Assembly: GCF_001298445.1 (NCBI RefSeq)
Contig: NZ_CP012036.1
Location: 3,253,351-3,317,350 of the forward strand
Direction of reading: 5' to 3'
Length of the DNA stretch: 64,000 nt
From: Nostoc piscinale CENA21
Lineage (GTDB): Bacteria; Cyanobacteriota; Cyanobacteriia; Cyanobacteriales; Nostocaceae
Shown here piece after piece: positions 37,758 through 46,502 of the stretch. A program made the position numbers and the translations under genes. Within the stretch, counting starts at the first letter, position 1. Every line of letters starts with the position of its first letter. The notes under the pieces are model-generated. The model made no database searches. It had not been told where the DNA came from and saw only the letters and a list, made by a program, of their open reading frames with translations.

Positions 37758-37996
37758 ACTTGCTGGTCATCATTAGCATCTCCTAAGTACAGCCTAATAA
37801 ACTCATCTGCGGCGGCTGGATTAATTTTTCTGAGTGCATCACGAATTTCTAACAGCTTATCAGCAACGGGGTCTGTCATTTCATTAATCCAACGGTGAAC
37901 GTTTGGCCGTCCTGTTCCCATAGTGACTGCTAACTTGTTCTGGCTGATGCTGTATGTTTCTAACACCTGTTTCAGTGCTTTACCTGCTTTTCCCAT
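37754..37996 (-). CDS. Small XRE-family regulator
   Basis: 80 residues, almost entirely a helix-turn-helix of the XRE/Cro type: LKQVLETYSISQNKLAVTMG, then TGRPNVHRWINEMTDPVADK with the recognition helix in GRPNVHRWI. It lies within the dnd cluster, its end overlapping the dndC stop by four bases, and is divergent from the small gene at 38118. A perfect palindrome lies in the divergent promoter region and is a plausible target. It is likely the local regulator. Confidence 0.8.
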   Translation of the reverse strand: MGKAGKALKQVLETYSISQNKLAVTMGTGRPNVHRWINEMTDPVADKLLEIRDALRKINPAAADEFIRLYLGDANDDQQV

Positions 37997-38068
37997 GCCT
38001 TTGATTGTGTCAAAGGCTTCTAACAGAGTAAATGTTCTGTATATGTAACAAACAAGGTAAAATCATCT

Positions 38069-38086
38069 TGTTACGTTTAAGTAACA
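38069..38086. promoter_or_regulatory. Palindromic operator candidate for the XRE regulator
   Basis: TGTTACGTTTAAGTAACA is a perfect 6-6-6 inverted repeat between the divergent XRE gene and the 79-residue gene. A further half site TGTAACA lies at 38044-38050 and TTAC/GTAA-like words surround it. This fits a dimeric Cro-like protein controlling its own promoter. Confidence 0.55.
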
Positions 38087-38117
38087 CAGCAACTTACCCA
38101 TAAACAGGTAAATTTCA

Positions 38118-38357
38118 ATGACTAAAAGCTTTCTAGCAGATACTTGTCAAACTACCACACGGCTTGCTTCCACCAACGACGCTACACAAACAACACCCGA
38201 TAGAGAGTCTGTAAAAGTTGTAATTTATGGTTCTAAAAAAGGTGTAAATAACACAATTTTGACTTTATACAAACTGGGTTTCGCCCAAGTTAACGAGTGG
38301 AGTCCTTTATTACCTAGTTCTAACCCTGGCGAAGTTATGAGTATTTTAACAAGGTAG
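38118..38357 (+). CDS. Conserved small cyanobacterial protein of unknown function
   Basis: 79 residues. The C-terminal two thirds, SVKVVIYGSKKGVNNTILTL, then YKLGFAQVNEWSPLLPSSNP and GEVMSILTR, is a pattern I recognise from small cyanobacterial proteins of unknown role. The N-terminal 35 residues are Thr/Ser-rich and look variable. There are no membrane segments. It is divergent from the XRE gene and followed immediately by the REP-like palindromes of the transposase element. Confidence 0.7.
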   Translation: MTKSFLADTCQTTTRLASTNDATQTTPDRESVKVVIYGSKKGVNNTILTLYKLGFAQVNEWSPLLPSSNPGEVMSILTR

Positions 38358-38388
38358 ATTCTGTCTGACCAATTAAGTTAAAAAAGAC

Positions 38389-38440
38389 GGGGCGAATAGA
38401 ATTCGCGGCTACACAGACAAAACCCGCGCAGGCGGGTTTC
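38389..38440 (+). repeat. REP-like palindrome doublet, left flank of the HUH transposase
   Basis: Two adjacent hairpins. The first is GCGAATAGAATTCGC at 38392-38406. The linker is GGCTACACAGACAAA. The second is AACCCGC...GCGGGTT at 38421-38438. The same doublet, with small changes, follows the transposase gene, and a third copy there is in opposite orientation. Such units are the substrates of REP-associated or IS200-like Y1 transposases. Confidence 0.8.
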
Positions 38441-38447
38441 CAAAAAG

Positions 38448-38879
38448 ATGAGAGCAAATTTTACGCAGTTATATTTACATTACGTTTGGGCAACGTGGGA
38501 TAGATTACCTCTTATTACACCTGATATTCAAAAGTTAGTGTATGCAGCAATTATCAAAGAATGTGAACAATTAAAATGTACTGTAATTGCCGTTGGCGGT
38601 ATTGAAGACCACGTTCATCTATTAACAGGTTTTCCGGTGACTATCAGTGTGTCTGATTTAATTAAGCAGATTAAAGGTAGTTCTTCACACTTTATAAACA
38701 ATGAAGTTACACCAGGAGGATTGTTCAAATGGCAGGGTAGTTATGCGGCTTTTACAGTTAGTCATGATGCGATTGATAATGTTGCTCACTATATCAGGAA
38801 TCAAGCTGTTCATCATCAACAAAAATCTATTATTTCTGCATGGGAGTTAACCTTATCTGTCAATATAAAGGGCGATTAG
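38448..38879 (+). mobile_element. tnpA: Y1 HUH-family transposase (IS200/RAYT-like)
   Basis: 143 residues. The metal-binding HUH motif is His55-Val-His57 in GGIEDHVHLLTG and the nucleophile is Tyr115 in NVAHYIRNQAVHHQQ. LYLHYVWATWDRLPLI is the usual N-terminal strand. The gene is full length and apparently intact. Its stop codon TAG lies inside the first right-hand palindrome (GCGATTAGAAATCGC). Flanking hairpin doublets in inverted arrangement make it a compact single-strand mobile element. It is inserted between dndC and dndD and may separate their transcription. Confidence 0.88.
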
Positions 38880-38992
38880 AAATCGCGGCTATACAAACAA
38901 AATCCGCCTGCGCGGGTTAAGAAACATAAATTTTATCTTATCTTAGTCCGCGTAGGCGGACTTCGCCTGTGTAGCCGCGAATTCCATTCGCC
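38869..38992 (+). repeat. REP-like palindromes, right flank of the HUH transposase
   Basis: First a direct-orientation doublet: GCGATTAGAAATCGC (about 38871-38885), linker GGCTATACAAACAAA, hairpin AATCCGCCTGCGCGGGTT (about 38900-38917). Then an inverted doublet: AGTCCGCGTAGGCGGACT (38944-38961), linker TTCGCCTGTGTAGCC, hairpin GCGAATTCCATTCGC (38976-38990). The outer copy is thus the mirror image of the left flank. dndD starts about 57 bases later. Confidence 0.8.
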
Positions 38993-39048
38993 CGGAATGA
39001 TTAAAAATCCTATCTCGACAGATACCGATATTTTATCTATAAAGACAA

Positions 39049-41034
39049 ATGATATTTTTGGAACTCGTATTACAAAATTTTGGCCCTTATTCTGGCAAAC
39101 AAGTAATTAATCTTGACCCAAGAATTGAGGAAAATCCCCGCCCGATTCTTTTATTAGGTGGGATGAATGGCGGCGGAAAAACTACTCTTATGGATGCGAT
39201 TCGGCTGGCATTATATGGACAACGCGCCCAATGTTCTACTCGCGGTAATTTAAGCTATGGTGATTTTTTAAATCAATGTGTTAATAGTAAAGCTACCCCA
39301 TCCGAAAAGACTAGAATTGAGTTACTTTTTGAACATATTGAAGACGATAAACCAATCAGATATCGTATTGTACGCTATTGGGAAAAAAATCCTAAAGATG
39401 GTAAAGATACGTTAGGAATTTTAGGCGATAGTGATACCTGGCCAGAGTCTTTGGTAAATATTTGGGACGACTATATAGAAAATTTACTACCTTTAGGAAT
39501 TTCTAATTTATTTTTATTTGATGGCGAACAAGTAAAAGAACTAGCAGAACAAGAAACACCACCACCAATTGTTGTGGAAGCTATTCGTGGGTTGTTAGGG
39601 CTAGAATTAGCAGATAAATTAGCAGTTGATTTAGATGTTTTAATCACCCGCAAGCGTAAAGAGATGGCTGATACTAAAGATTTAGCTAATCTCGAAGATA
39701 TTGAAAAAAGGTTATTACAACAGCAAGAAGATTATCAAGTAACAGAACAAGAGTTAGCTAATTTAAAAAATCAAGTTGAAGCATTAGAAACTATCCAGCG
39801 AGAAGCTTTAGATAAATTTGTATCTGAGGGTGGTAAAATTGCCGCAGAACGCAGTCAGTTAGATGAGAAACAAAAGGAAAAAACTGCTGCATTAGAAGCA
39901 ATTAGACAATCTTTATGTGAATTAGCTGCGGATATTTTGCCTTTAGCATTGATTCCTAATTTATTGAGTCAAGTACAAACGCAGGGTGCAAGTGAATTTC
40001 GCAATCAACAGGTGCAACTTGCGAGAGATGTTTTAATTGAACGAGATAAACGTTTAATTGAATGGCTAACTCAGTTAACTATTGCTGCTGACCAAGTTGA
40101 TAAAATTCAAGCTTTTTTAGCTGAAGATGTAGATAGTTTATATGCAAGTTCACTTCAAACGGAAGCGCCTTGGTTATTAGCTGATGAGGAAAGCTTGAGT
40201 CAATTAGATAACGTGAGATATCATTTGCAAAATGCGCGTAATAATGCCAAACAGCATTTAGTTAATCTCAGAAGTCTGGAAGAAGAAATTATTACCTTAG
40301 AAAGACAAGTGCAGACAGCAGCAGAACCAGAAGCTTATAAAAAGCTGCGTGATGCTGTAGAAGTTTCACAAAAAGAAGTTGTACAAGCTAAAGCAAAGTA
40401 TGAAACCACAAGGCAAAAATTAGCAGCGTTAACGGATGCAATTGAAATAACTAAGAAAGAATTAAACGATTATACTGACAAAATTATAAAACATAAAAAT
40501 AGAGAACATATCATTACTTCTGCATCTAAAGTTCAAGAAACTCTGAAGGTTTTTCGAGAAAAATTAACACTGAGGAAGCTAAATAAATTAGAGGAAGAGG
40601 TTAAGAATTGTTTCCTCTATTTACTGCATAAATCTGATTTAGTATTTCGCATCGCTATTGATACTAAAACCTTTGCTTTATCGCTGTTCGATTTCGATAG
40701 TAAACCAGTCCCAAAACATCGCCTTTCGGCTGGAGAAAAACAGTTACTGGCGATCGCCTTTCTCTGGGGACTAGCCAAAGTCTCTGGCTTGCGCTTACCA
40801 GTAGCCATTGACACACCCTTGGGCAGACTCGACTCCTCCCACCGCCAAAACCTAGTAGAAAAATACTTCCCCGCCGCCAGTCATCAGGTAATTCTCCTTT
40901 CTACTGATACGGAAATTGGTAAAAAAGAAGTCGAAACCCTGCGGAAGAATGAAGCGATCGCTCGTGAATATCTCCTCAAATACGACTCATCCACCCGCCA
41001 AACCACAGTGATCGAAAATCAATATTTTTGGTAG
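39049..41034 (+). CDS. dndD: DNA sulfur modification ATPase DndD
   Basis: 661 residues of the SMC/RecN-like ATPase family. The N-terminus FLELVLQNFGPYSGKQVINL leads to Walker A GGMNGGGKTT (37-46). A long coiled coil spans about 200-520. The C-terminal ABC signature HRLSAGEKQLLAIAFLWGLA is followed by Walker B VAIDTPLGRLDSSHR. DndD hydrolyses ATP and is thought to alter DNA structure during phosphorothioation. The frame is intact even across a seven-A run at 39383-39389. No dndE follows; the next gene is a convergent helicase. The HUH element lies directly upstream, so the promoter of dndD may lie within or beside the REP-like palindromes. Confidence 0.92.
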   Translation: MIFLELVLQNFGPYSGKQVINLDPRIEENPRPILLLGGMNGGGKTTLMDAIRLALYGQRAQCSTRGNLSYGDFLNQCVNSKATPSEKTRIELLFEHIEDDKPIRYRIVRYWEKNPKDGKDTLGILGDSDTWPESLVNIWDDYIENLLPLGISNLFLFDGEQVKELAEQETPPPIVVEAIRGLLGLELADKLAVDLDVLITRKRKEMADTKDLANLEDIEKRLLQQQEDYQVTEQELANLKNQVEALETIQREALDKFVSEGGKIAAERSQLDEKQKEKTAALEAIRQSLCELAADILPLALIPNLLSQVQTQGASEFRNQQVQLARDVLIERDKRLIEWLTQLTIAADQVDKIQAFLAEDVDSLYASSLQTEAPWLLADEESLSQLDNVRYHLQNARNNAKQHLVNLRSLEEEIITLERQVQTAAEPEAYKKLRDAVEVSQKEVVQAKAKYETTRQKLAALTDAIEITKKELNDYTDKIIKHKNREHIITSASKVQETLKVFREKLTLRKLNKLEEEVKNCFLYLLHKSDLVFRIAIDTKTFALSLFDFDSKPVPKHRLSAGEKQLLAIAFLWGLAKVSGLRLPVAIDTPLGRLDSSHRQNLVEKYFPAASHQVILLSTDTEIGKKEVETLRKNEAIAREYLLKYDSSTRQTTVIENQYFW

Positions 41035-41170
41035 GCGATTGGCTGCTTAATATTTACTTTACGAATCAGTTCTTAATAGGTAGAGGGACAAAGGGGAAAA
41101 GTGAAACAAGGGCATGATTTATACCTTGTCCACCTCCTCACTCTTGTCTATCCCCACTCCCCACGTCAAA

Positions 41171-43840
41171 CTACTCAACTACCTCATTGACTGGGAACCG
41201 ATCAATTAATTGCATCGCCCGGTAAGCATTGCGCTGCAAAACTTCTGGAAGATGGGGAACGTGGGGAATTTGAGATAATAAATCGAGAGTCCGGCGTAAA
41301 ATTCGCACGACATCGCCTTCATCTAAGCTGGTGTGGTTACAAAGTTCTGTCCACTCCATACCTAATGCCCATTGTTCAACGATCGCAATTAACTCAAATT
41401 CTAACCAGATAGGTAGTGCGACGTTATATCGCCGTTGCAGTTGGAACATTTGACGGCGAATACCCCGTAGTTTGGCTAAAGCCTCGGTAACTTCTTCACT
41501 TAAGTCAAAGTTAACTCGACTATCGGGGCGGGGAGTTTCTGTCACCAAAGCTGCGACAGCTGCGGCTAAGTGCTGCGGGTCTAATTGATTAAATTCACCA
41601 CTCGCAAACACTAAACCCAGCCATAATTCGTTTTCGCCCCGAATAGCGGCGGCCATTTGTCCTAATTCTGTGGGGACTAAGTTATCCAAACAGCCAAAGT
41701 GTTGCAAAATTTCAATTAAATTGAGAAATTCTTCCCAATGGCGTTGTGATTGTTGGGCGACTTGTCCTTGCAGTTGTTCAAGTTCGGCTTCGAGTTCCAC
41801 ATAACGCGCTCGGCGTTTAAAAATTGTCGAAGCATTACCAGACTGGCGCAGTGGATGATTTTCGATTTGTTCTTCAACGGCGGTAACGCGACTGAGTTGT
41901 TCTGCGACTTCTGGTGGTAAATTTAGAGTTTCATCGGGGTTGGGAATAAGTTTGGCGATCGCCGCTGTTTGTTCATTGCCACGATAAGATTTTCCTGGCT
42001 GAAAAACTAATTCCGGCGGTGGGAGTATATCTGCTGGTAAGTCCAGGCGGGGTAGTTCAGCATGTAAATTCATCACATCTTCCGTTGTGGCTACATACCA
42101 ACGGTTATCCTGTCCCAAACAAACAAAATATGGCGCTTGTACCCCTGGACTTTTACCAACTAAAACTGCCATCACAGGTGCAGACACAGTGATGTTTTTG
42201 CCTTTGAGACTTAATAGTGTGCCAGAAACAGCAAAGCCCAACATCATGACTAATTCTTCTTGGCGATCATCTTGGGCTTGTTTTTGCAGAGTTTTTAATA
42301 ACTGACGTTCGACTTTCAGACGTTGGCGTAATTTCTCATAAACAGCAATTTCATTTTCATCTACAGCCGCGATTTGTTCTTGGAGTTGAGCTAATTGGGC
42401 TTGCAGTTCAGCAATCTCATCGTATTCTGGTTTGAGGTGCAAGTTAGCTATATACTGCCCAAAACTGCGTTCTACTAGTTCTCTGGCTTGTTCTATGGTG
42501 TGAGTTTGCAGTAAGTTCAACACCATACCATAGCTTGGGGTAAATTGGCTGACCAGTGGATCTGGTTTTGATGTTGCCAGATACGCTGCTTCTTTCGCTC
42601 CTTCAAAGGGAGTTTGGACTGTCACCACATGACCTTGTTTATCCATACCGCGCCGACCAGCCCGACCAGCCATTTGCAGAAATTCTGAGGCATTTAACAA
42701 GCGGTGTCCAGTATCTGTACGTTTTGACAGGGTGGAGATCACTGTGGTGCGGGCAGGCATATTAATGCCTGCGGCTAAGGTTTCCGTCGCAAATACCACC
42801 TTAATCAACCCTTGTTGGAATAATTCTTCCACAAGTACTTTCCACGCAGGTAAAATCCCGGCATGGTGGGCGGCAATGCCGCGATAAAGGGGGGCAATTT
42901 GTCCCGAACGTCCGGCTTCGGGGTTACGGTTTAAGAAGTCATCAATTTGTTCTCGTAAGATTTGTGACTCTTGGCCATTTACCAACCATAAATCACCCAC
43001 CTCAGCCACGGCTTTATCGCATCCCCGACGACTGAAGATAAAGTAAATGGCCGGGAGCATATCTCGCTGTTGGAGTTGGCTTAAGGTATAGATGATACCT
43101 GGGGCTTCTGGTCTGCCGTTTTTACCTTTGTCAGCTTGTCCTTTGCGATGTTTCTTAACCAGTCGGGGATTAATTTTGTTGTGCGTATCATTCAGCAACG
43201 GAAACAGACCTTTGGGATTACAGAAATGAAATTCCAAAGGAACTGGACGAAAATCAGAATAAATCAGGTCTGTGGGGCCGTGGACTTGATTTAACCAATC
43301 TGTTAGTTGTTCGCTGTTGGCAACTGTGGCGGAGAGGGCTGCAAGTTGCACTTCACGGGGACAGTAAATAATCGATTCTTCCCAAACTGTACCGCGTTGA
43401 CGATCATTCATATAGTGGCATTCATCTAATACCACTGCTTCCACATCAACCAAGGAAATGCCAACCTGCCCGATGGGTGTGCCATAGAGCATATTACGGA
43501 AGATTTCGGTGGTCATGACCAGAATTGGTGCATCTCGGTTAATAGACGCATCACCGGTTAACAGTCCCACTAAATCGGCACCAAACTTCTCACGAAAATC
43601 GCGGAGTTTTTGGTTCGATAAGGCTTTGAGGGGTGTGGTGTAGAATACGCGCTTTTTTCGGGCTAGGGCGCGATAGATGGCGTATTCTCCGACTAAGGTT
43701 TTGCCAGAACCCGTGGGCGCACATACAACTACGGAGCGTCCAGCGTTAAGGGACGCGATCGCATCTTTCTGAAACTGATCCAGATCAAAGGGAAATATCG
43801 ACCCTAAATTGATTTCTGGAGACGGTGCGGGATAGTTCAC
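41171..43840 (-). CDS. Ski2-like DEAD/DEAH-box RNA helicase
   Basis: 889 residues. Helicase motifs in order: Walker A CAPTGSGKTLVGEYA, motif II VVLDECHYMND, motif III ALSATVANS, and motif VI QMAGRAGRRGMD. The rest resembles the DSHCT (DOB1/SK12) C-terminal region, with LQTHTIEQARELVERSFGQY and WALGMEWTELCNHTSLDEGD. The closest known group is the cyanobacterial and chloroplast (ISE2-like) Ski2 branch, involved in RNA processing or turnover. It is convergent with dndD and separated from it by repeat-containing sequence, so not part of the dnd system. Confidence 0.93.
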   Translation of the reverse strand: MNYPAPSPEINLGSIFPFDLDQFQKDAIASLNAGRSVVVCAPTGSGKTLVGEYAIYRALARKKRVFYTTPLKALSNQKLRDFREKFGADLVGLLTGDASINRDAPILVMTTEIFRNMLYGTPIGQVGISLVDVEAVVLDECHYMNDRQRGTVWEESIIYCPREVQLAALSATVANSEQLTDWLNQVHGPTDLIYSDFRPVPLEFHFCNPKGLFPLLNDTHNKINPRLVKKHRKGQADKGKNGRPEAPGIIYTLSQLQQRDMLPAIYFIFSRRGCDKAVAEVGDLWLVNGQESQILREQIDDFLNRNPEAGRSGQIAPLYRGIAAHHAGILPAWKVLVEELFQQGLIKVVFATETLAAGINMPARTTVISTLSKRTDTGHRLLNASEFLQMAGRAGRRGMDKQGHVVTVQTPFEGAKEAAYLATSKPDPLVSQFTPSYGMVLNLLQTHTIEQARELVERSFGQYIANLHLKPEYDEIAELQAQLAQLQEQIAAVDENEIAVYEKLRQRLKVERQLLKTLQKQAQDDRQEELVMMLGFAVSGTLLSLKGKNITVSAPVMAVLVGKSPGVQAPYFVCLGQDNRWYVATTEDVMNLHAELPRLDLPADILPPPELVFQPGKSYRGNEQTAAIAKLIPNPDETLNLPPEVAEQLSRVTAVEEQIENHPLRQSGNASTIFKRRARYVELEAELEQLQGQVAQQSQRHWEEFLNLIEILQHFGCLDNLVPTELGQMAAAIRGENELWLGLVFASGEFNQLDPQHLAAAVAALVTETPRPDSRVNFDLSEEVTEALAKLRGIRRQMFQLQRRYNVALPIWLEFELIAIVEQWALGMEWTELCNHTSLDEGDVVRILRRTLDLLSQIPHVPHLPEVLQRNAYRAMQLIDRFPVNEVVE

Positions 43841-43904
43841 TCAATCACATTTGCAACCAGACTGTTTACTATATTAACGGGTCTTTTGTCAACTTCGTCA
43901 TAGG

Positions 43905-43975
43905 AAGTAGGGAATAGGGAGTAGGGAATGGGGAATAAGCATATTTTCTTGTTTCCCCACTCCCCTCATTTTCCC
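43905..43975. repeat. Short tandem repeats of the GGGAATA type
   Basis: A G-rich array (GAAGTAGGGAATAGGGAGTA and variants) faces a C-rich array (CCCCACTCCCCTC) a few bases later. It fills the gap between the helicase and proC and even encodes the last residues' neighbourhood of proC. Typical of heterocystous cyanobacterial short repeats. Confidence 0.55.
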
Positions 43976-44778
43976 AATTCTTGCGATCGCGCTGTGGCGG
44001 CTTTGACTGCTTCAATTAAAGCAGAGCGAAATCCAGCTTTTTCTAATTGGCTAATGCCAGCAATGGTTGTACCACCAGGACTGGTAACTCTGTCTTTCAA
44101 TTCTGCGGGGTGCATTTTGCTTTCGTGGAGTAATTGTGCGGTTCCCAAGACAGTTTGTAGAGCGAGTTGATTGGCAATTCCTCTGGGTAAACCTGCGGCG
44201 ACTCCACCATCCGCTAAAGCTTCTACTAATATAGATACGTAAGCCGGGCCACTACCAGATAGCCCTGTAACAGCATCCATCAAGCTTTCGGAAACTTCCA
44301 CCACTTCTCCCACTGCGGAAAATATCTCTGCTGCTTTTTGCTGGTGTTTAGCGTTGGTATACGCACCTAAACATATAGCTGTCATCCCCGCCCCGACTGT
44401 GGCTGGGGTGTTGGGCATAGCTCTAATTACTGGTAATCCTGGGAATGCTGCTTCTAGGTGATGTAAAGGCACTCCTGCCAAAATCGAAATCACCAGAGGG
44501 GAATGTTCTGCTAAAACAATATCTGCTAATTCTTGAGCGATCGCACTAAATACTTGCGGTTTTACAGCTAAAAATATGACTTCCTGCGCTTGCTGAAATA
44601 CCAAGCTGTTATCTATCGTCACAGTCACATCGTATTGCTGCTGCAAAAAAGCCTGACGCGACGGTTGGGGTTCGCTAACTATTACTTCTGAGGGTTGGTA
44701 GATACCCCGTTCAAGCAGGCGGGATAACAGCGCCTCTCCCATTATCCCACCACCAATTAAGCCAAATTTTCTAGTCAT
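43966..44778 (-). CDS. proC: Pyrroline-5-carboxylate reductase
   Basis: 270 residues. The Rossmann start KFGLIGGGIMGEALLSRLLE and the C-terminal signature VTSPGGTTIAGISQLEKAGF identify ProC, which reduces pyrroline-5-carboxylate to proline with NAD(P)H. ISILAGVPLHHLEAA, IRAMPNTPATVGAG and TGLSGSGPAYVSILVEALAD are also conserved. Normal length. It is the last gene of the pipX-yggS-sepF-proC set, a conserved cyanobacterial neighbourhood. Confidence 0.96.
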   Translation of the reverse strand: MTRKFGLIGGGIMGEALLSRLLERGIYQPSEVIVSEPQPSRQAFLQQQYDVTVTIDNSLVFQQAQEVIFLAVKPQVFSAIAQELADIVLAEHSPLVISILAGVPLHHLEAAFPGLPVIRAMPNTPATVGAGMTAICLGAYTNAKHQQKAAEIFSAVGEVVEVSESLMDAVTGLSGSGPAYVSILVEALADGGVAAGLPRGIANQLALQTVLGTAQLLHESKMHPAELKDRVTSPGGTTIAGISQLEKAGFRSALIEAVKAATARSQELGK

Positions 44779-44781
44779 TTA

Positions 44782-44872
44782 TGATTGGTCATTAGTCACT
44801 TGTCATTAGTCATTTGTATCTTAGAACGAAGGACAAAGGACGAAGGACAAAGGACTAACGACTAATTTCAAT
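44782..44872. repeat. Tandem repeats between sepF and proC
   Basis: CATTAGTCACTTGTCATTAG on one side and GGACAAAGGACGAAGGACAA on the other; the two families are partly complementary (ATTAGTC against GACTAAT) and could fold into a long imperfect hairpin between the two genes. Confidence 0.5.
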
Positions 44873-45469
44873 TTATTGCGCCATGCGGTTAGGTTCATTT
44901 CCCCAGTTTGGTGCGGCAGTTGGGGCGGTACGTACAGGACGCGCTGGCGGTTGTGGTACTTCATGAATAACTCCACCTTGGGTGCTGACTTGTACGCAGC
45001 TTGGCGTAAACAAAAAGATGCTTTCTCCAATCCGCTCTTGATGTCCATCTAATGCGTAAGTTCCACCAGCAACAAAATCAACGGCGCGTTGCGCTTGATC
45101 TGGGTCCATGATTGTCAAGTTGAGTACAACTGATTTGCGCTCACGCAAGGCTTGAATTGCCTGGGGCATTTCTTCAAATGTACGAGGCTCAAGCACTAAT
45201 ACTTCGGAAATCCCGTTTACTGCTCCTGGCATACCAATTACGTTCCCCATCGTAGACTTTGATCCTGTTGCTACATCATTCCCCATTGTAGACATGGGTT
45301 CCCGCCAACGTCGATTCTGTGTAGTAGCTTCCGCTGGTGCAGGTTGAGGATTTTCCTCTTGATACAAATTTTGGTAGTGATCTGTATCTGGTTCTTCCTC
45401 GTAATATTCGTATTCTACCTGCTCGTTTAGCCCTACGAAATCTCGAAGTTTGGAAAATATATTGTTCAT
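44873..45469 (-). CDS. sepF: Cell division protein SepF (Ycf50/Cdv2)
   Basis: 198 residues. The N-terminus MNNIFSKLRDFVGLNE is the amphipathic membrane-binding helix of SepF. A variable linker follows, then the SepF core SEVLVLEPRTFEEMPQAIQA, RKSVVLNLTIMDPDQAQRAV and GGTYALDGHQERIGESIFLF. SepF tethers and bundles FtsZ at the division ring; in cyanobacteria it is also called Cdv2. A Pro-rich C-terminal tail is present. Membership in the pipX-yggS-sepF-proC set supports the call. Confidence 0.95.
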   Translation of the reverse strand: MNNIFSKLRDFVGLNEQVEYEYYEEEPDTDHYQNLYQEENPQPAPAEATTQNRRWREPMSTMGNDVATGSKSTMGNVIGMPGAVNGISEVLVLEPRTFEEMPQAIQALRERKSVVLNLTIMDPDQAQRAVDFVAGGTYALDGHQERIGESIFLFTPSCVQVSTQGGVIHEVPQPPARPVRTAPTAAPNWGNEPNRMAQ

Positions 45470-45833
45470 TTGGTACGCTCCTGATGCAAATTACCTTTAT
45501 CGATTTGGCTGATAGTTGATGTAGCCACTAAAGATCACTACAAAGGACGGACAGTTTAGTAATCTTATCGTTGTTTGTAGCTTCTGTTACAACTATGGAT
45601 AATGAACGGACGCTTTTGTAAACGCCTGTACCTTAACCTAGATACAATAATGAGTCAAGATTATATCCCAAAGATTTTAGGATATAAAGCTTAATTGCAG
45701 CTTTTTTTGATGTTTCGTTACTTTATTTAATATTTTTTTTTAGTGTTTTATTGTACAAGCAGTCTAGGACAATTATCTGTATTTACTACCTAGAAGCTTT
45801 GGTACAAATAGTCAAGAATTGTTGTCAGAGAAA
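45470..45833. other. Intergenic region upstream of sepF
   Basis: About 360 AT-rich bases separating sepF from yggS. No frame or repeat was recognised. It probably holds an independent sepF promoter, since the gap is much longer than between the other genes of this set. Confidence 0.4.
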
Positions 45834-46502
45834 TTAATGGCGATCGCCAAATAAAATAGTTCCCAATCTTACCATCGTTGCTCCCGCTTGGACTGCCAGT
45901 TGATAATCACCAGACATCCCCATCGAAAGTTCCCGCATTTGAATATTCGGCAAGTTTTGTAACTGAATTCGTTTCGCTAAATCATGTGTGCTATTAAATA
46001 CATCTAAAATTTCCGCCTCAGTCAAACCCAGAGGCGGAATTGTCATCAATCCTTGAATTTGTAAAAACTGGCACTGGTTGAGTTCCCCTAAGTCAGCAAG
46101 TAATTCTGGAACAGTCCAGCCTGATTTTTGCGGGTCTGGAAGGATTTTGACTTGCAGACAAACCTTTGGGGTAAATCCTAGCTGCTGTGCTAATTGATTT
46201 AACCTCTGTGCCAGCTTCAAATTATCTACAGAGTGAATCCACTCAAATAGTTCTAGGGCTTTTTTGGCTTTGTTACTTTGCAAATGTCCAATCAAATGCC
46301 AAGTAATATCTGATAAGTCCTGTAACTGAGCTTGTTTACTGGCAGCTTCTTGGATACGGCTTTCGCCAAAATCACGAATTCCGGCGTTGTAAGCTAAACG
46401 AATCATCTCCGCCGGAACTTGCTTGCTGACAGCAATTAACTTGACAGAAGATGGCAGTGAGGCGCGAATATGGGCAATATGTTCGTCAATCGAACTACTC
46501 AT
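45834..46502 (-). CDS. yggS: YggS/PROSC-type PLP homeostasis protein
   Basis: 222 residues. KLIAVSKQVPAEMIRLAYNA holds the PLP lysine and IRDFGESRIQEA, WHLIGHLQSNKAKKAL and MGMSGDYQLAVQAGATMVRL complete the fold-type III barrel. The family maintains pyridoxal phosphate and amino-acid balance and has no known enzyme activity. Its ATG overlaps the pipX stop by four bases, so the two are cotranslated. In cyanobacteria the pair (PipX and PipY) is functionally linked. Confidence 0.95.
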   Translation of the reverse strand: MSSSIDEHIAHIRASLPSSVKLIAVSKQVPAEMIRLAYNAGIRDFGESRIQEAASKQAQLQDLSDITWHLIGHLQSNKAKKALELFEWIHSVDNLKLAQRLNQLAQQLGFTPKVCLQVKILPDPQKSGWTVPELLADLGELNQCQFLQIQGLMTIPPLGLTEAEILDVFNSTHDLAKRIQLQNLPNIQMRELSMGMSGDYQLAVQAGATMVRLGTILFGDRH

